From Aliiroseovarius sp. Z3 (lineage in GTDB: Bacteria > Pseudomonadota > Alphaproteobacteria > Rhodobacterales > Rhodobacteraceae), in contig NZ_JAFMZK010000006.1 of assembly GCF_029105185.1 (NCBI RefSeq), positions 62,001-126,000 on the forward strand: a stretch of 64,000 bases of DNA, written 5' to 3'. Of the stretch, positions 36,571 through 44,341 are shown in pieces. The position numbers were made by a program, and so were the translations under genes. Position 1 is the first letter of the stretch, and every line of letters starts with the position of its first letter. A model generated the notes under the pieces. The model did not search any database, was not told where the DNA came from, and saw only the letters and a list, made by a program, of their open reading frames with translations.

Positions 36571-37317
36571 ATGCGGTATTTCATTGGGTTCGCCTTTGTT
36601 GCGTCACTGTCTGCCTGTGCAACCAATGCCCCCGACAACCGGTCACCGGACACTGCCGTGCCGCGGGCCGAAGCGGTGTCGGGCGCGCCCTTGTCGGCTA
36701 TGATCGAAGGCAGCTCGGTCACCAGCCAGTCGATTGACTCGGGGCAAGACAGCACGGCTGCGCCCGGTATTTCCGACGAACAGGATTTCAGCGCCGTGGC
36801 CGCCCGCGAAAGCATCGAAAGTGATGCGCAGCGTATCGAAAACTATCAGGCCGCCTATCAACAAGCCGAAGTCGTGGCGGTGCCGGAACGACCTGCAGGA
36901 AGTGGCGTGTCGGTTGTGGAATATGCGTTGTCGACCACCAACACCGTGGGACAATCAATCTACTCCCGCTCGGCCTTGTCAGGCGACGCGCGGGCACAGC
37001 GCAACTGCGCACGCTATACGTCTGCCGATTTCGCGCAAATCGCGTTTCTCGAGGCCGGTGGACCCAATCGCGACAGACATGGGCTGGACCCGGATGGGGA
37101 CGGCTTCGCCTGCGGCTGGAACCCGGCACCGTTTCGCACGGCCCGCGGCGTCGTCGCAGAAGAAACGGTGGTCGAAGATTCTGGTATCAGCAAGGCAGAC
37201 CTGGAGGCTGTTGGCATCACCACCGACGGGACACCCGCCTCGACGGACCTGACCAATCCAGCCCCGCTTCCGGGCGATGCGTTGAACATCTCGGGCGAAA
37301 CCGTCGCGAGCGAATAG
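36571..37317 (+). CDS. Lipoprotein with excalibur-like calcium-binding motif
   Basis: 248 residues. The N terminus is a lipoprotein signal (VASLSAC-AT, lipid-modified Cys at about 16). Near residue 150 the sequence NCARYTSADFAQIAFLEAGG leads into DPDGDGFACGWN, an excalibur-like calcium loop. The rest is low-complexity, Ser/Thr/Ala-rich. The following amidase gene begins at the base after its stop, which suggests a cell-envelope role. Function unknown. Confidence 0.72.
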   Translation: MRYFIGFAFVASLSACATNAPDNRSPDTAVPRAEAVSGAPLSAMIEGSSVTSQSIDSGQDSTAAPGISDEQDFSAVAARESIESDAQRIENYQAAYQQAEVVAVPERPAGSGVSVVEYALSTTNTVGQSIYSRSALSGDARAQRNCARYTSADFAQIAFLEAGGPNRDRHGLDPDGDGFACGWNPAPFRTARGVVAEETVVEDSGISKADLEAVGITTDGTPASTDLTNPAPLPGDALNISGETVASE

Positions 37318-37986
37318 GTGCGGATCACGTCCCGCCCATCCCCGAATTTCGGCCCGCGCCGGGATGGGTTGGTGCCGTCTTTGATCGTCCTGCACTATAC
37401 CGCGATGGCGGACCCGGACGAGGCGCTGGAACGTCTGTGCGCCGCTGAGCACGAGGTGTCCGCGCACTATCTGATCCATCGCGACGGACGTCTGTTTCAG
37501 ATGGTTCAGGAAGACATGCGCGCGTGGCATGCGGGTGCAGGGACTTGGCGGGGGATGGATGATATCAACTCCCGTTCAATCGGTATCGAAATGGACAATG
37601 ACGGTGCCTCACCCTTTTCGGAGCCGCAGATGTCGACGCTTGAAACCGTGTTGCCCGAGATCATGCACCGATGGAACATCGCACCCGAGGGCATCATTGG
37701 CCACAGCGACATGGCTCCGGGGCGCAAAGCAGATCCCGGCCCACGCTTTGACTGGGCGCGCCTTGCGCGACAGGGGCTTGTTGCACGCTCGGGCACGTCT
37801 GAACCGATTGAAGACCCCGCAATCGAAACCTTCCGCAGTTGCGCAGCCAGGCTGGGCTATCCGACCGATATCGACGATGCCACGCTGCTCACCGCTGTGC
37901 GCCTGCGTCACCGCCCATGGGGCGAAGGCCCTTTGTCACAAGAGGATTTTGCGGCCCTTCCCAACGTTTCGCATTTTCTTGTCTGA
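37318..37986 (+). CDS. N-acetylmuramoyl-L-alanine amidase (AmpD-like)
   Basis: 222 residues beginning with GTG directly after the lipoprotein stop. Zinc ligands of the amidase_2 fold are seen: VLHYTA (His near 25), GHSDMAPGRK (His near 127) and the D of DPGPRF. SAHYLIHRDG and RSIGIEMDN are also typical. No signal peptide is visible, so it is probably a cytoplasmic AmpD-type enzyme cleaving anhydro-muropeptides in cell-wall recycling. Its stop merges with the dispersed element copy 3. Confidence 0.92.
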   Translation: MRITSRPSPNFGPRRDGLVPSLIVLHYTAMADPDEALERLCAAEHEVSAHYLIHRDGRLFQMVQEDMRAWHAGAGTWRGMDDINSRSIGIEMDNDGASPFSEPQMSTLETVLPEIMHRWNIAPEGIIGHSDMAPGRKADPGPRFDWARLARQGLVARSGTSEPIEDPAIETFRSCAARLGYPTDIDDATLLTAVRLRHRPWGEGPLSQEDFAALPNVSHFLV

Positions 37987-38040
37987 AATATCCCGGGGGA
38001 GCATGAGTTTCCCCGGAAACTCATGCGGGGGCAGCGCCCC
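37984..38040 (-). repeat. Dispersed hairpin element, copy 3 (module A, minus strand)
   Basis: Starts at the TGA of the amidase gene and lies about 50 bp ahead of rnpB. On the minus strand it reads GGGGC-GCT-GCCCC (38040-38028), a perfect 12-bp hairpin with arms GCATGAGTTTCC (38026-38001), then CCCCCGGGATATTTCA. The hairpin arms differ from copies 1 and 4 but pair fully. The GCCAGAAGAA end is missing. Confidence 0.75.
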
Positions 38041-38055
38041 TTCTGCCCTTGCGCC

Positions 38056-38084
38056 TTGACGCCATGGCCTAGCCTATCTAAGTC
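38056..38084 (+). promoter_or_regulatory. Putative rnpB promoter
   Basis: TTGACG (38056-38061), a 17-bp spacer, and TAAGTC (38079-38084), 7 bp before the predicted 5' end of rnpB. TTGAC is typical of strong alphaproteobacterial housekeeping promoters; the -10 is weak but well placed. Confidence 0.55.
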
Positions 38085-38091
38085 CAACTTT

Positions 38092-38482
38092 GCGCGGATG
38101 GCTGGATGACCGCGGGTGACTGTTGGGGCGTGCCCCTGCGTGACGCGAGGAAAGTCCGGACTCCACAAGGCAACGGTGCCGGGTAACGCCCGGCCGGGGC
38201 AACCCGAGGGAAAGCGCCACAGAGATCAGACAGCCTGCGCTTGCGCGGGTCACGGTGAAACGGTGGGGTAAGAGCCCACCGCGCACTTGGCAACAAGGGC
38301 GGCACGGCAAGCCCCACCGGGAGCAATGCCAAATAGGGATCGCGCGGGGGCAACCCCAGGGGCGTCTTGCCCCGAGCAGGTCCGGGTTGGCAGCTTGAGG
38401 TGCCTGGTAACAGGCATCCTAGAGGAATGGTCATCCAGGGTGGCAACACCCGGACAGAATCCGGCTTACAGGCCATCCGCGC
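38092..38482 (+). ncRNA. rnpB: RNase P RNA, bacterial type A
   Basis: About 390 nt. Both hallmark conserved regions are present: GAGGAAAGTCCGGACTCC (about 38147) near the 5' end and ACAGAATCCGGCTTA near the 3' end. The ends pair to close the molecule: GCGCGGATGGC at 38092-38102 with GGCCATCCGCGC at 38471-38482. Catalyses 5' maturation of tRNA precursors. Exact ends are inferred from this pairing. Confidence 0.95.
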
Positions 38483-38512
38483 ATAATTTCACACCGACGG
38501 GGCGCCGCTTTG

Positions 38513-38535
38513 CGCATGGTTTCGGAACCCATGCG
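38513..38535 (+). terminator. Putative rnpB terminator
   Basis: Hairpin CGCATGG-(9)-CCATGCG, perfect 7-bp arms, 30 bp past the predicted RNA end, followed by AATTTCC. A weak T run makes this a moderate call. Confidence 0.5.
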
Positions 38536-38552
38536 AATTTCCCGATTGCCTG

Positions 38553-38580
38553 TTGACTCGGGGGCCAATGGCGCTAAAAG
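38553..38580 (+). promoter_or_regulatory. Putative rpmG promoter
   Basis: TTGACT (38553-38558), a 16-bp spacer and TAAAAG (38575-38580), 58 bp before the rpmG start. Confidence 0.45.
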
Positions 38581-38637
38581 GCGGGTTCCAGAGATTTACC
38601 CGGGCGGGGTGCGCCCACCCGATGAGGAGCTGATGAC

Positions 38638-38805
38638 ATGGCGAAGCCGACCACAATCAAAATCCGCCTGAACTCGACCGCGGATACCGGCCACTTCTAT
38701 GTGACCAAGAAAAACGCTCGCACCATGACCGAGAAAATGGTTGTTCGTAAGTACGACCCGGTTGCGCGCAAGCACGTTGAGTACAAAGAAGGCAAGATCA
38801 AGTAA
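38638..38805 (+). CDS. rpmG: 50S ribosomal protein L33
   Basis: 55 residues. [20 protein letters not shown] and the FYVTKKNAR and [14 protein letters not shown] motifs are diagnostic of bacterial L33. This copy lacks the CxxC zinc pairs found in some L33 forms. GATGAGGAG precedes the ATG. Followed by a strong terminator. Confidence 0.97.
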   Translation: MAKPTTIKIRLNSTADTGHFYVTKKNARTMTEKMVVRKYDPVARKHVEYKEGKIK

Positions 38806-38831
38806 TCTTGATCCCTTTGGATTTATGAAAA

Positions 38832-38857
38832 GGCCGCGCCGCCGGGCGCGGTCTTTT
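38832..38857 (+). terminator. Intrinsic terminator of rpmG
   Basis: GGCCGCGCC-GCCG-GGCGCGGTC, a 9-bp stem with one wobble pair, followed by TTTTCGTTTG. A classical intrinsic terminator. Confidence 0.9.
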
Positions 38858-38863
38858 CGTTTG

Positions 38864-39553
38864 TCAGCCTTGGATATGCCGATACAGGGTGTCGGCGAAC
38901 TGGCGATAGGCCGCGGGGCCGGGGTGAAACCCGTCCGCTGCCATGGCCTCCGGATCCAGCGACATGGTGAACGGAAGGTATTCGACGCCAAGCCCAACGG
39001 CTTGTTGGGCAAGGGCTGCGTCGATTCTTTGCGCCTGTCGCCCCAGTACAAGGCGCAATGGGCTGGGCAGCAAAGGGAACTGGTCCAGCGGTGGAACACC
39101 CGTGACGAGCACGCGCTGTGCGTGATGGTTGTCACGCAAACGCGCATATATCCGGGCGCGTGATTTCAGCAAGCGACGCAGTGGCGTTTGCCGTGTGACA
39201 TCGTTCACGCCCAGCACCAGCACGGCAATGTCGACGTCGCCAAGGTTGTCGGGCCATTCCTCCAATGTGGAACGACTTGTGGCACCTGTTCTGGCATGCA
39301 ACGACCATGTCAGTCGGTATTGTGTGGCAAGTTTCTTGGTCAACTGCCCCGCCAAGGCCTGGCTTTGGTGGTTCGCCCCGACACCGGCGGCAGAGGAATC
39401 ACCGATGATGGCAACACGCAGGGGCGGCCCATCACCTGCCTGCCCGGCGCGCGGCCCCGGTGGTTCCGGAAGGCTTGCTGCTGTTCTGCGCACATGCAGC
39501 GCCTGCACGATCAACAAAGGGGCAAGCGCAAGTTTCAGAAGTCGATCAGCCAT
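38864..39553 (-). CDS. SGNH/GDSL hydrolase
   Basis: 229 residues. Four SGNH blocks are visible: block I IIGDSSAAGVG (Ser nucleophile near residue 54), block II with GATSRS, block III GVNDVT (Asn), block V DGFHPG (Asp-His). The N terminus is hydrophobic (LLKLALAPLLIVQALHV), consistent with a membrane anchor or signal. Likely an esterase or acyl hydrolase; substrate unknown. Confidence 0.88.
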   Translation of the reverse strand: MADRLLKLALAPLLIVQALHVRRTAASLPEPPGPRAGQAGDGPPLRVAIIGDSSAAGVGANHQSQALAGQLTKKLATQYRLTWSLHARTGATSRSTLEEWPDNLGDVDIAVLVLGVNDVTRQTPLRRLLKSRARIYARLRDNHHAQRVLVTGVPPLDQFPLLPSPLRLVLGRQAQRIDAALAQQAVGLGVEYLPFTMSLDPEAMAADGFHPGPAAYRQFADTLYRHIQG

Positions 39554-39570
39554 GAGCCTTTTCCAAGCAA

Positions 39571-39600
39571 AAAGGGCCGGTCCCTGAAGACCGGCCCTTT
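39571..39600 (-). terminator. Perfect terminator between two minus-strand genes
   Basis: AAAGGGCCGGTC-(6)-GACCGGCCCTTT, perfect 12-bp arms. On the minus strand the stem is followed by TT, so it ends the Bax-inhibitor family gene upstream; it also has a T-rich flank on the plus strand. Confidence 0.9.
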
Positions 39601-39619
39601 GATTGTTTGTTACGCCTGC

Positions 39620-40393
39620 TTATTCACGGTTGCCCAGAAACTGCAGCAGGAACATGAACAGGTTGATGAAGTCCAGATACAGGTTCAATGCACCCATGAT
39701 CGCAGATTTCGCCAGCCACTCGCTGTCCATGGCTTGGGCATGTGCGATGTAATCTGTCTTGATCTTTTGCGTATCATAGGCGGTCAGACCTGCGAAAATC
39801 AGCACCCCGATCACCGAGATTGCGAAATGGAGCATCGAGCTTCCAACAAAGATGTTCACGATCGAAGCCACGATCAGACCGATAAGTCCCATGATCAGGA
39901 ACGCACCCAATGCGCTCAGGTCGCGCTTGGTGGTGTAGCCGTAAAGGCTCAGACCCGCGAACGCGATTGCCGTGATCAGGAAGGTTTGCACGATCGACAC
40001 GCCGGTGAACACCAGGAAGATCGAGCTGATTGACAGACCCATCAGCGCAGCAAATGCGTAGAAGAACAGTTGCGCGCCGGACGCAGACAGGCGATTGATC
40101 GCGGCACCGAAGGCGAAAACCATCGCAAGAGGGGCGAACATAACGACCCATTTCAGCGGCGACATATAGATCGCCTCGCCCAATCCGGTCAGATACTTGC
40201 CTTCGCTGATTGCAGCGGTCGCACCGGTCGGATCGGTGGTCACAGCAAGGCCGGCAATGGCCCAGCTTGCCAACGCCGTAATCAGAAGCCCCATGGACAT
40301 CAGCCCATAGACCTTGTTCATATGGGCACGAAGCCCTTCATCGATTGCAGCACGGGTACCTACACCTGCGCGAACCGTATCATATTGAGCCAT
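39620..40393 (-). CDS. Bax inhibitor-1/YccA family membrane protein
   Basis: 257 residues with seven predicted membrane helices. The first helix starts VYGLMSMGLLITALASWAIA and the pattern of small, Met-rich helices matches the BI-1/YccA family. GGAGG precedes the ATG. E. coli YccA modulates the FtsH protease, a possible role here. A strong terminator follows. Confidence 0.93.
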   Translation of the reverse strand: MAQYDTVRAGVGTRAAIDEGLRAHMNKVYGLMSMGLLITALASWAIAGLAVTTDPTGATAAISEGKYLTGLGEAIYMSPLKWVVMFAPLAMVFAFGAAINRLSASGAQLFFYAFAALMGLSISSIFLVFTGVSIVQTFLITAIAFAGLSLYGYTTKRDLSALGAFLIMGLIGLIVASIVNIFVGSSMLHFAISVIGVLIFAGLTAYDTQKIKTDYIAHAQAMDSEWLAKSAIMGALNLYLDFINLFMFLLQFLGNRE

Positions 40394-40513
40394 TTAGACC
40401 TCCAGAAAAACACAACTGGCGAGCCCCAAACGGAAACCGCCCTTGGCCTTAATATCGGCAAGGGCGGTCTGTTTTTCAAGAGGAATAGATAACTTGATCG
40501 GAAAGATCAGGTA

Positions 40514-40723
40514 TCAGTTCCAGTGCGCTGGAATATCCCAAACGGGCCGGTTCGCTTCGCGATATGCGGCGTCAGGTGTCAAGCCGATGTCTTTCAGCAG
40601 GGTCGCGTCCAGGTTTGCCAAAGCACGGCGTTCGCGGTGGACTTCCCAAGCGTGGACCAGCCAGACCAAAGGCGAAAATGAGCGTTTAACGGTTGGGGTG
40701 TTTGTGCAGATCACAGCAGACAT
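40514..40723 (-). CDS. DUF1127 small protein
   Basis: 69 residues. The C-terminal DUF1127 (YjiS) core reads RRALANLDATLLKDIGLTPDAAYREAN. AAGGAG precedes the ATG. Known relatives are involved in stress responses, phosphate or RNA-related metabolism in alphaproteobacteria, without a clear mechanism. Divergent from the LysR gene, which may control it. Confidence 0.88.
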   Translation of the reverse strand: MSAVICTNTPTVKRSFSPLVWLVHAWEVHRERRALANLDATLLKDIGLTPDAAYREANRPVWDIPAHWN

Positions 40724-40846
40724 TTCGTCACTCCTTCGCTGAGGTTATGGTTGATTGGCATTGCATCAATGTTCTTGATGTTTATGCTGATTTAAGATCA
40801 ATAAGTAAAATGAATGTTTTTGCTAAGATATATCAAAAGGTGTGAT

Positions 40847-41701
40847 ATGCCCCGAAATCTTGACCTGACAGCATTGCGCAGTTTTGTCACCGTGGCGGAT
40901 GCAGGCGGGGTGACGCGGGCCGCTGGGCTGTTGCATTTGACCCAGTCCGCCGTGTCGATGCAGCTTAAACGGCTTGAGGAAAGTTTGGGGCGCCCACTTC
41001 TGGATCGTTCGGGCCGCGGTGTATCGCTGACCGCCGATGGCGAACAGCTGCTGGGGTATGCGCGCCGCATGATGCGCCTGAATGACGAAGTCTATGGGCG
41101 CCTGACCGATCACGCCTATGAGGGCGAGATCGTGTTGGGGGTTCCGTCCGACGTGGTCTATCCAGCGATACCGATCGTGCTGAAACAGTTTCACGCAGAG
41201 TATCCGCGTATGCGGGTCCATTTGATCTCGTCTTACACAAGCCGCCTGAAATCTATGTTTGCGCGCGGTGAATGCGACATCACACTGACCACCGAGGAAG
41301 AGAAGGACGCGGGTGCCGAAACTCTGGCCGCGCTGCCCTTGGTTTGGGTTGGGGCGCCGAACGGTCAGGCATGGCGCAGCCGCCCCCTGCGCCTTGCGTT
41401 CGAGCGGAACTGTATCTTTCGCAAAGGTGTTCAAAAGGCCCTGAATGCCGCAAATATTCAGTGGGAGATGGGCGTAGATGGCGATTCCACCCGCACGATC
41501 GAAGCCTCGTTGTCAGCTGATCTGGCGGTCCACGCGGTGATCGATGGCACCGTCCAGCCGTTCCTGGAGCAAATTGACCATGGCGGTGCGCTTCCCGATC
41601 TGGCTGTCACCCGCGTGAACATGTATGCGGCAAGCAATGCGGGTGGTCAGGCGATGCAGGACCTGCTGTCGATGATCCGCCGGGCGTTTGCCGAGCTTTA
41701 G
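40847..41701 (+). CDS. LysR family transcriptional regulator
   Basis: 284 residues from ATG 40847, preceded by AAAAGG. The N-terminal helix-turn-helix is seen in LTALRSFVTVADAGGVTRAAG and LTQSAVSMQLKRLEE; the effector domain follows (VLGVPSDVVYPAIPIVL). Target unknown. Divergent from the DUF1127 gene across 123 AT-rich bp, the usual LysR layout for a regulated neighbour. Its end overlaps the convergent oxidoreductase gene by 4 bp. Confidence 0.9.
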   Translation: MPRNLDLTALRSFVTVADAGGVTRAAGLLHLTQSAVSMQLKRLEESLGRPLLDRSGRGVSLTADGEQLLGYARRMMRLNDEVYGRLTDHAYEGEIVLGVPSDVVYPAIPIVLKQFHAEYPRMRVHLISSYTSRLKSMFARGECDITLTTEEEKDAGAETLAALPLVWVGAPNGQAWRSRPLRLAFERNCIFRKGVQKALNAANIQWEMGVDGDSTRTIEASLSADLAVHAVIDGTVQPFLEQIDHGGALPDLAVTRVNMYAASNAGGQAMQDLLSMIRRAFAEL

Positions 41702-42669
41702 GTTGAAGGTTGCATCGTTACGATCACCTTGCCCGTCGATTTGCGCTGCCTGAGCAGATCAAGCGCTTCGTCGGCGCGGTCCAATGGTAATGTGTGGCTG
41801 ACATGCGGTTTGATCTTGCCTTCACCATACCATGTCAGCAACTGGCGCAGGCTGTCGGTTAAAGGTTTGGGTTGGAACTTCAGATACCCTCCCCAATAGA
41901 AGCCGATGAGCGTGATGTTCTTGACCAGCATGTGGTTGGGGCGCACGTCAGGCAGGTCGCCACTGGCAAACCCGATCAATAAGATGCGGGCATCAGGGTT
42001 GCAGGCACGGAAAGCAGCGTCGAATTGCTCGCCTCCGATGGCGTCATAGACCACATCTGCCCCGCCCAATGATTTTATTGTGTCGCGGATGTCCTGTGTC
42101 TCGGTATCTATCAGGTGATCCGCGCCAGCCCGACGGCAGACCTCCAGCTTTTCGGCGCCGCGCGCGCAGGCAATCACCCTTGCGCCCATGACTTTGCCGA
42201 TTTCGACCGCCGTCAGCCCGACCCCACCAGCCGCCCCCAGTACAACCAGTGTTTCGCCCGGTTGCAGCCGCGCCTTGTAGTCCAGCGCCATATGACTCGT
42301 GCCATAAGCAATCTGGAAGGCCGCGGCGTCTTCGAAGCTCATGTTGTCGGGCAGGGGCAGGCACCGGGTTGCATCGAATACACCCTGTTCGGCCAATCCA
42401 TCACGCCCAGAAAAGACCACAACTCTTGTGCCGGGCGCCGGCCCGTCGGTGTCGGGGCCAAGGGTTGTGACAATACCAGCCGGTTCCATCCCCAGCGAGA
42501 ACGGAGGTGTGGGGGTGTCCTGATACTTGCCCTTTGTCATCAGCAGATCGGCAAAATTCAAGCCGCAGGCCCGAATGTCCACCAACGCCTGACCGGCGAC
42601 TGGTGTTGGAGGAGCGATGTCAGTCAACTCTGCAGGTGTGTCGAAATCTGTGACGAGTAAGGTTTTCAT
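41698..42669 (-). CDS. NADPH:quinone oxidoreductase family protein (zinc-independent MDR)
   Basis: 323 residues from ATG 42669 after AAGGAGG. A medium-chain dehydrogenase with N-terminal GroES-like fold (ACGLNFADLL) and a Rossmann domain with LGAAGGVGLTAVEIG. It lacks the zinc-ligand Cys cluster of alcohol dehydrogenases and resembles QOR2-type quinone or acryloyl-CoA reductases. Exact substrate unknown. Confidence 0.88.
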   Translation of the reverse strand: MKTLLVTDFDTPAELTDIAPPTPVAGQALVDIRACGLNFADLLMTKGKYQDTPTPPFSLGMEPAGIVTTLGPDTDGPAPGTRVVVFSGRDGLAEQGVFDATRCLPLPDNMSFEDAAAFQIAYGTSHMALDYKARLQPGETLVVLGAAGGVGLTAVEIGKVMGARVIACARGAEKLEVCRRAGADHLIDTETQDIRDTIKSLGGADVVYDAIGGEQFDAAFRACNPDARILLIGFASGDLPDVRPNHMLVKNITLIGFYWGGYLKFQPKPLTDSLRQLLTWYGEGKIKPHVSHTLPLDRADEALDLLRQRKSTGKVIVTMQPST

Positions 42670-42986
42670 GCGGCCTCCTTTTCGCAATTGCTTAGGTGGT
42701 TTTGACCGGAAAATCGAGCAAGATAGTAGAGAATCATCCGCTCGCCTCAGCGTTGTGGAGTTGCAAAATGCAAAACTTGGTGCTAATCTCCTTTTGCGTG
42801 TGCTTTCCCATTGGCGACTTTCGCTGTGGTGGAGGCGTGAAAACCAACCGTGAATACGTATATCATTCTGATATTAATATGTTTTTCACTATTTGGACTA
42901 AAGCTGACCAAAAAGACAGGTTGAGCGAACGCGCTGTCACGTGATCAGTGGTTGCGTAATTCAATCTAGTAACGAGGAGTGGTTCT
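42670..42986. other. Intergenic region between oxidoreductase and XRE regulator
   Basis: 317 bp between divergent genes. It contains an AT-rich stretch around 42850-42900 (GATATTAATATG and TTTTTCACT), probably the regulator's promoter. No gene, RNA or clear operator was recognised. Confidence 0.5.
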
Positions 42987-43355
42987 ATGAAACATCCGGT
43001 GGATGTCCATGTTGGAAAACGCGTTCGTCACCGCCGTTGGATGGTGGGAATGACGCAGCAGCAGTTGGCTGAAAAAGTCGGGATCAAGTTCCAGCAGATA
43101 CAGAAATACGAAACCGGCATGAACCGCGTCTCGGCCTCCCGGCTTTGGGATATTGCGGCCGCCCTTTCGGTACCGGTCAGCTTTTTCTTCGAAGGGTTGG
43201 AAAGCAAACCTGACGCGGATACGGAAAATGCGTTGCCAGGTGACATCCTTGCGGACAAAGAAGCGTTGGAGCTTGTGCGCAGCTATTACGCCATCCCTGA
43301 CAATCAGCGCCGTCGCCTGTTTGAACTGGCGCGTGTCCTGTCGGACGTGGCCTGA
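42987..43355 (+). CDS. XRE-family transcriptional regulator
   Basis: 122 residues. Helix-turn-helix residues at about 17-75 (GMTQQQLAEKVGIKFQQIQKYETG) match the phage-434-repressor type. A C-terminal tail with NQRRRLFELARVLSDV follows. Close relatives are conserved in rhizobia and Rhodobacterales. Target unknown; ACGAGGAG precedes the ATG. Confidence 0.88.
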   Translation: MKHPVDVHVGKRVRHRRWMVGMTQQQLAEKVGIKFQQIQKYETGMNRVSASRLWDIAAALSVPVSFFFEGLESKPDADTENALPGDILADKEALELVRSYYAIPDNQRRRLFELARVLSDVA

Positions 43356-43412
43356 GCTTGACGCCAGACCGGTTGCCCTGCTACCGCGCGGTCAACAAAC
43401 TGCCGGGGTGAC

Positions 43413-44219
43413 ATGGTGACCGATCTGACGACAGAGACCCAACAAGACTTGTTGCGCGTTGCAGAGGCATTGGCCGATGCGGCGCGTAAAGCCATTCTGC
43501 CCTTCTTCCGCGCCGAAGACCTGGCCGCTGACAACAAGCTCAGCGAAGGGTTTGACCCCGTCACCGAAGGCGATCGAGCGGCAGAACGGGCGATGCGCGA
43601 GATATTGGCGGCTCAACGCCCCAAGGATGCCATTCTGGGCGAGGAGTATGGACTGACCGCGGGAGAGAGCGGTTTGACCTGGGTGCTTGACCCGATAGAT
43701 GGCACCCGTGCCTTTCTGTCGGGCACCCCAACTTGGGGTGTGTTGATTGCCGTCGGTGATGCCAACGGTCCCCAGCTTGGCGTTATTGATCAACCCTATA
43801 TCGGCGAGCGCTTTGTCGGGGGCTTTGGGGAAGCCCGCGTTGACGGGCCGCGTGGATCGCGACGCTTGCAAACACGAGCGCCGCGCGATTTGTCGGATGC
43901 AATCCTGTTCACGACCTTTCCAGAAGTTGGCACGCGCGAGGAAGGCCAAGCCTTCCAACGATTGTCAAAGCAGGTCAAGCTGACGCGGTATGGGTTGGAT
44001 TGCTATGCCTATGGCTTGGTGGCGTCGGGGCAGATCGACCTTGTGGTCGAGGCGGGGCTGCAAGCCTATGACATTCAGGGTCCGATGGCCGTGATCCAAG
44101 CGGCCGGGGGTATCGTCACCAACTGGGAAGGCGGCCCGGTACATCAGGGCGGGCGCGTGGTGGCTGCGGCCAATCCGGAGATACACGCCGCTGCGCTGGA
44201 GATATTGTCCCGCGCTTGA
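43413..44219 (+). CDS. hisN: Inositol monophosphatase family, HisN-like histidinol-phosphatase
   Basis: 268 residues with the lithium-sensitive phosphatase motifs: FDPVTEGDRAAE, GEEYG, WVLDPIDGTRAFLSGTP and QAYDIQGPMAVIQAAGG. The EGDRAAE and DPIDGTRAF forms are those of monofunctional HisN enzymes of actinobacteria and alphaproteobacteria, so dephosphorylation of histidinol phosphate is the best guess. IMPase or PAP phosphatase activity remains possible. Confidence 0.75.
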   Translation: MVTDLTTETQQDLLRVAEALADAARKAILPFFRAEDLAADNKLSEGFDPVTEGDRAAERAMREILAAQRPKDAILGEEYGLTAGESGLTWVLDPIDGTRAFLSGTPTWGVLIAVGDANGPQLGVIDQPYIGERFVGGFGEARVDGPRGSRRLQTRAPRDLSDAILFTTFPEVGTREEGQAFQRLSKQVKLTRYGLDCYAYGLVASGQIDLVVEAGLQAYDIQGPMAVIQAAGGIVTNWEGGPVHQGGRVVAAANPEIHAAALEILSRA

Positions 44220-44249
44220 AAGGTTGATCGAAAGTATTGTCGAATACCG

Positions 44250-44274
44250 GCTTTGCGTGGCAAAGTGCCAAAGC
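44250..44274. repeat. Hairpin upstream of 8-oxoguanine deaminase gene
   Basis: GCTTTGCG-TGGCA-AAG-TGCCA-AAGC: inner 5-bp and outer 4-bp arms. Lies 68 bp ahead of the deaminase start, so it could be an operator or leader structure. It does not match any purine riboswitch I know. Confidence 0.35.
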
Positions 44275-44341
44275 GCGCGAGTCCTTTGCCCTTTCTGTCG
44301 CCGCCTCTGTTGTCTCACCGAAATGGGTAGGAGGAGACAAC

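Noticed and set aside
44220-44341. Purine riboswitch before the 8-oxoguanine deaminase gene
   Set aside because: The three-stem junction with conserved pyrimidine core is absent; only a simple hairpin is visible.
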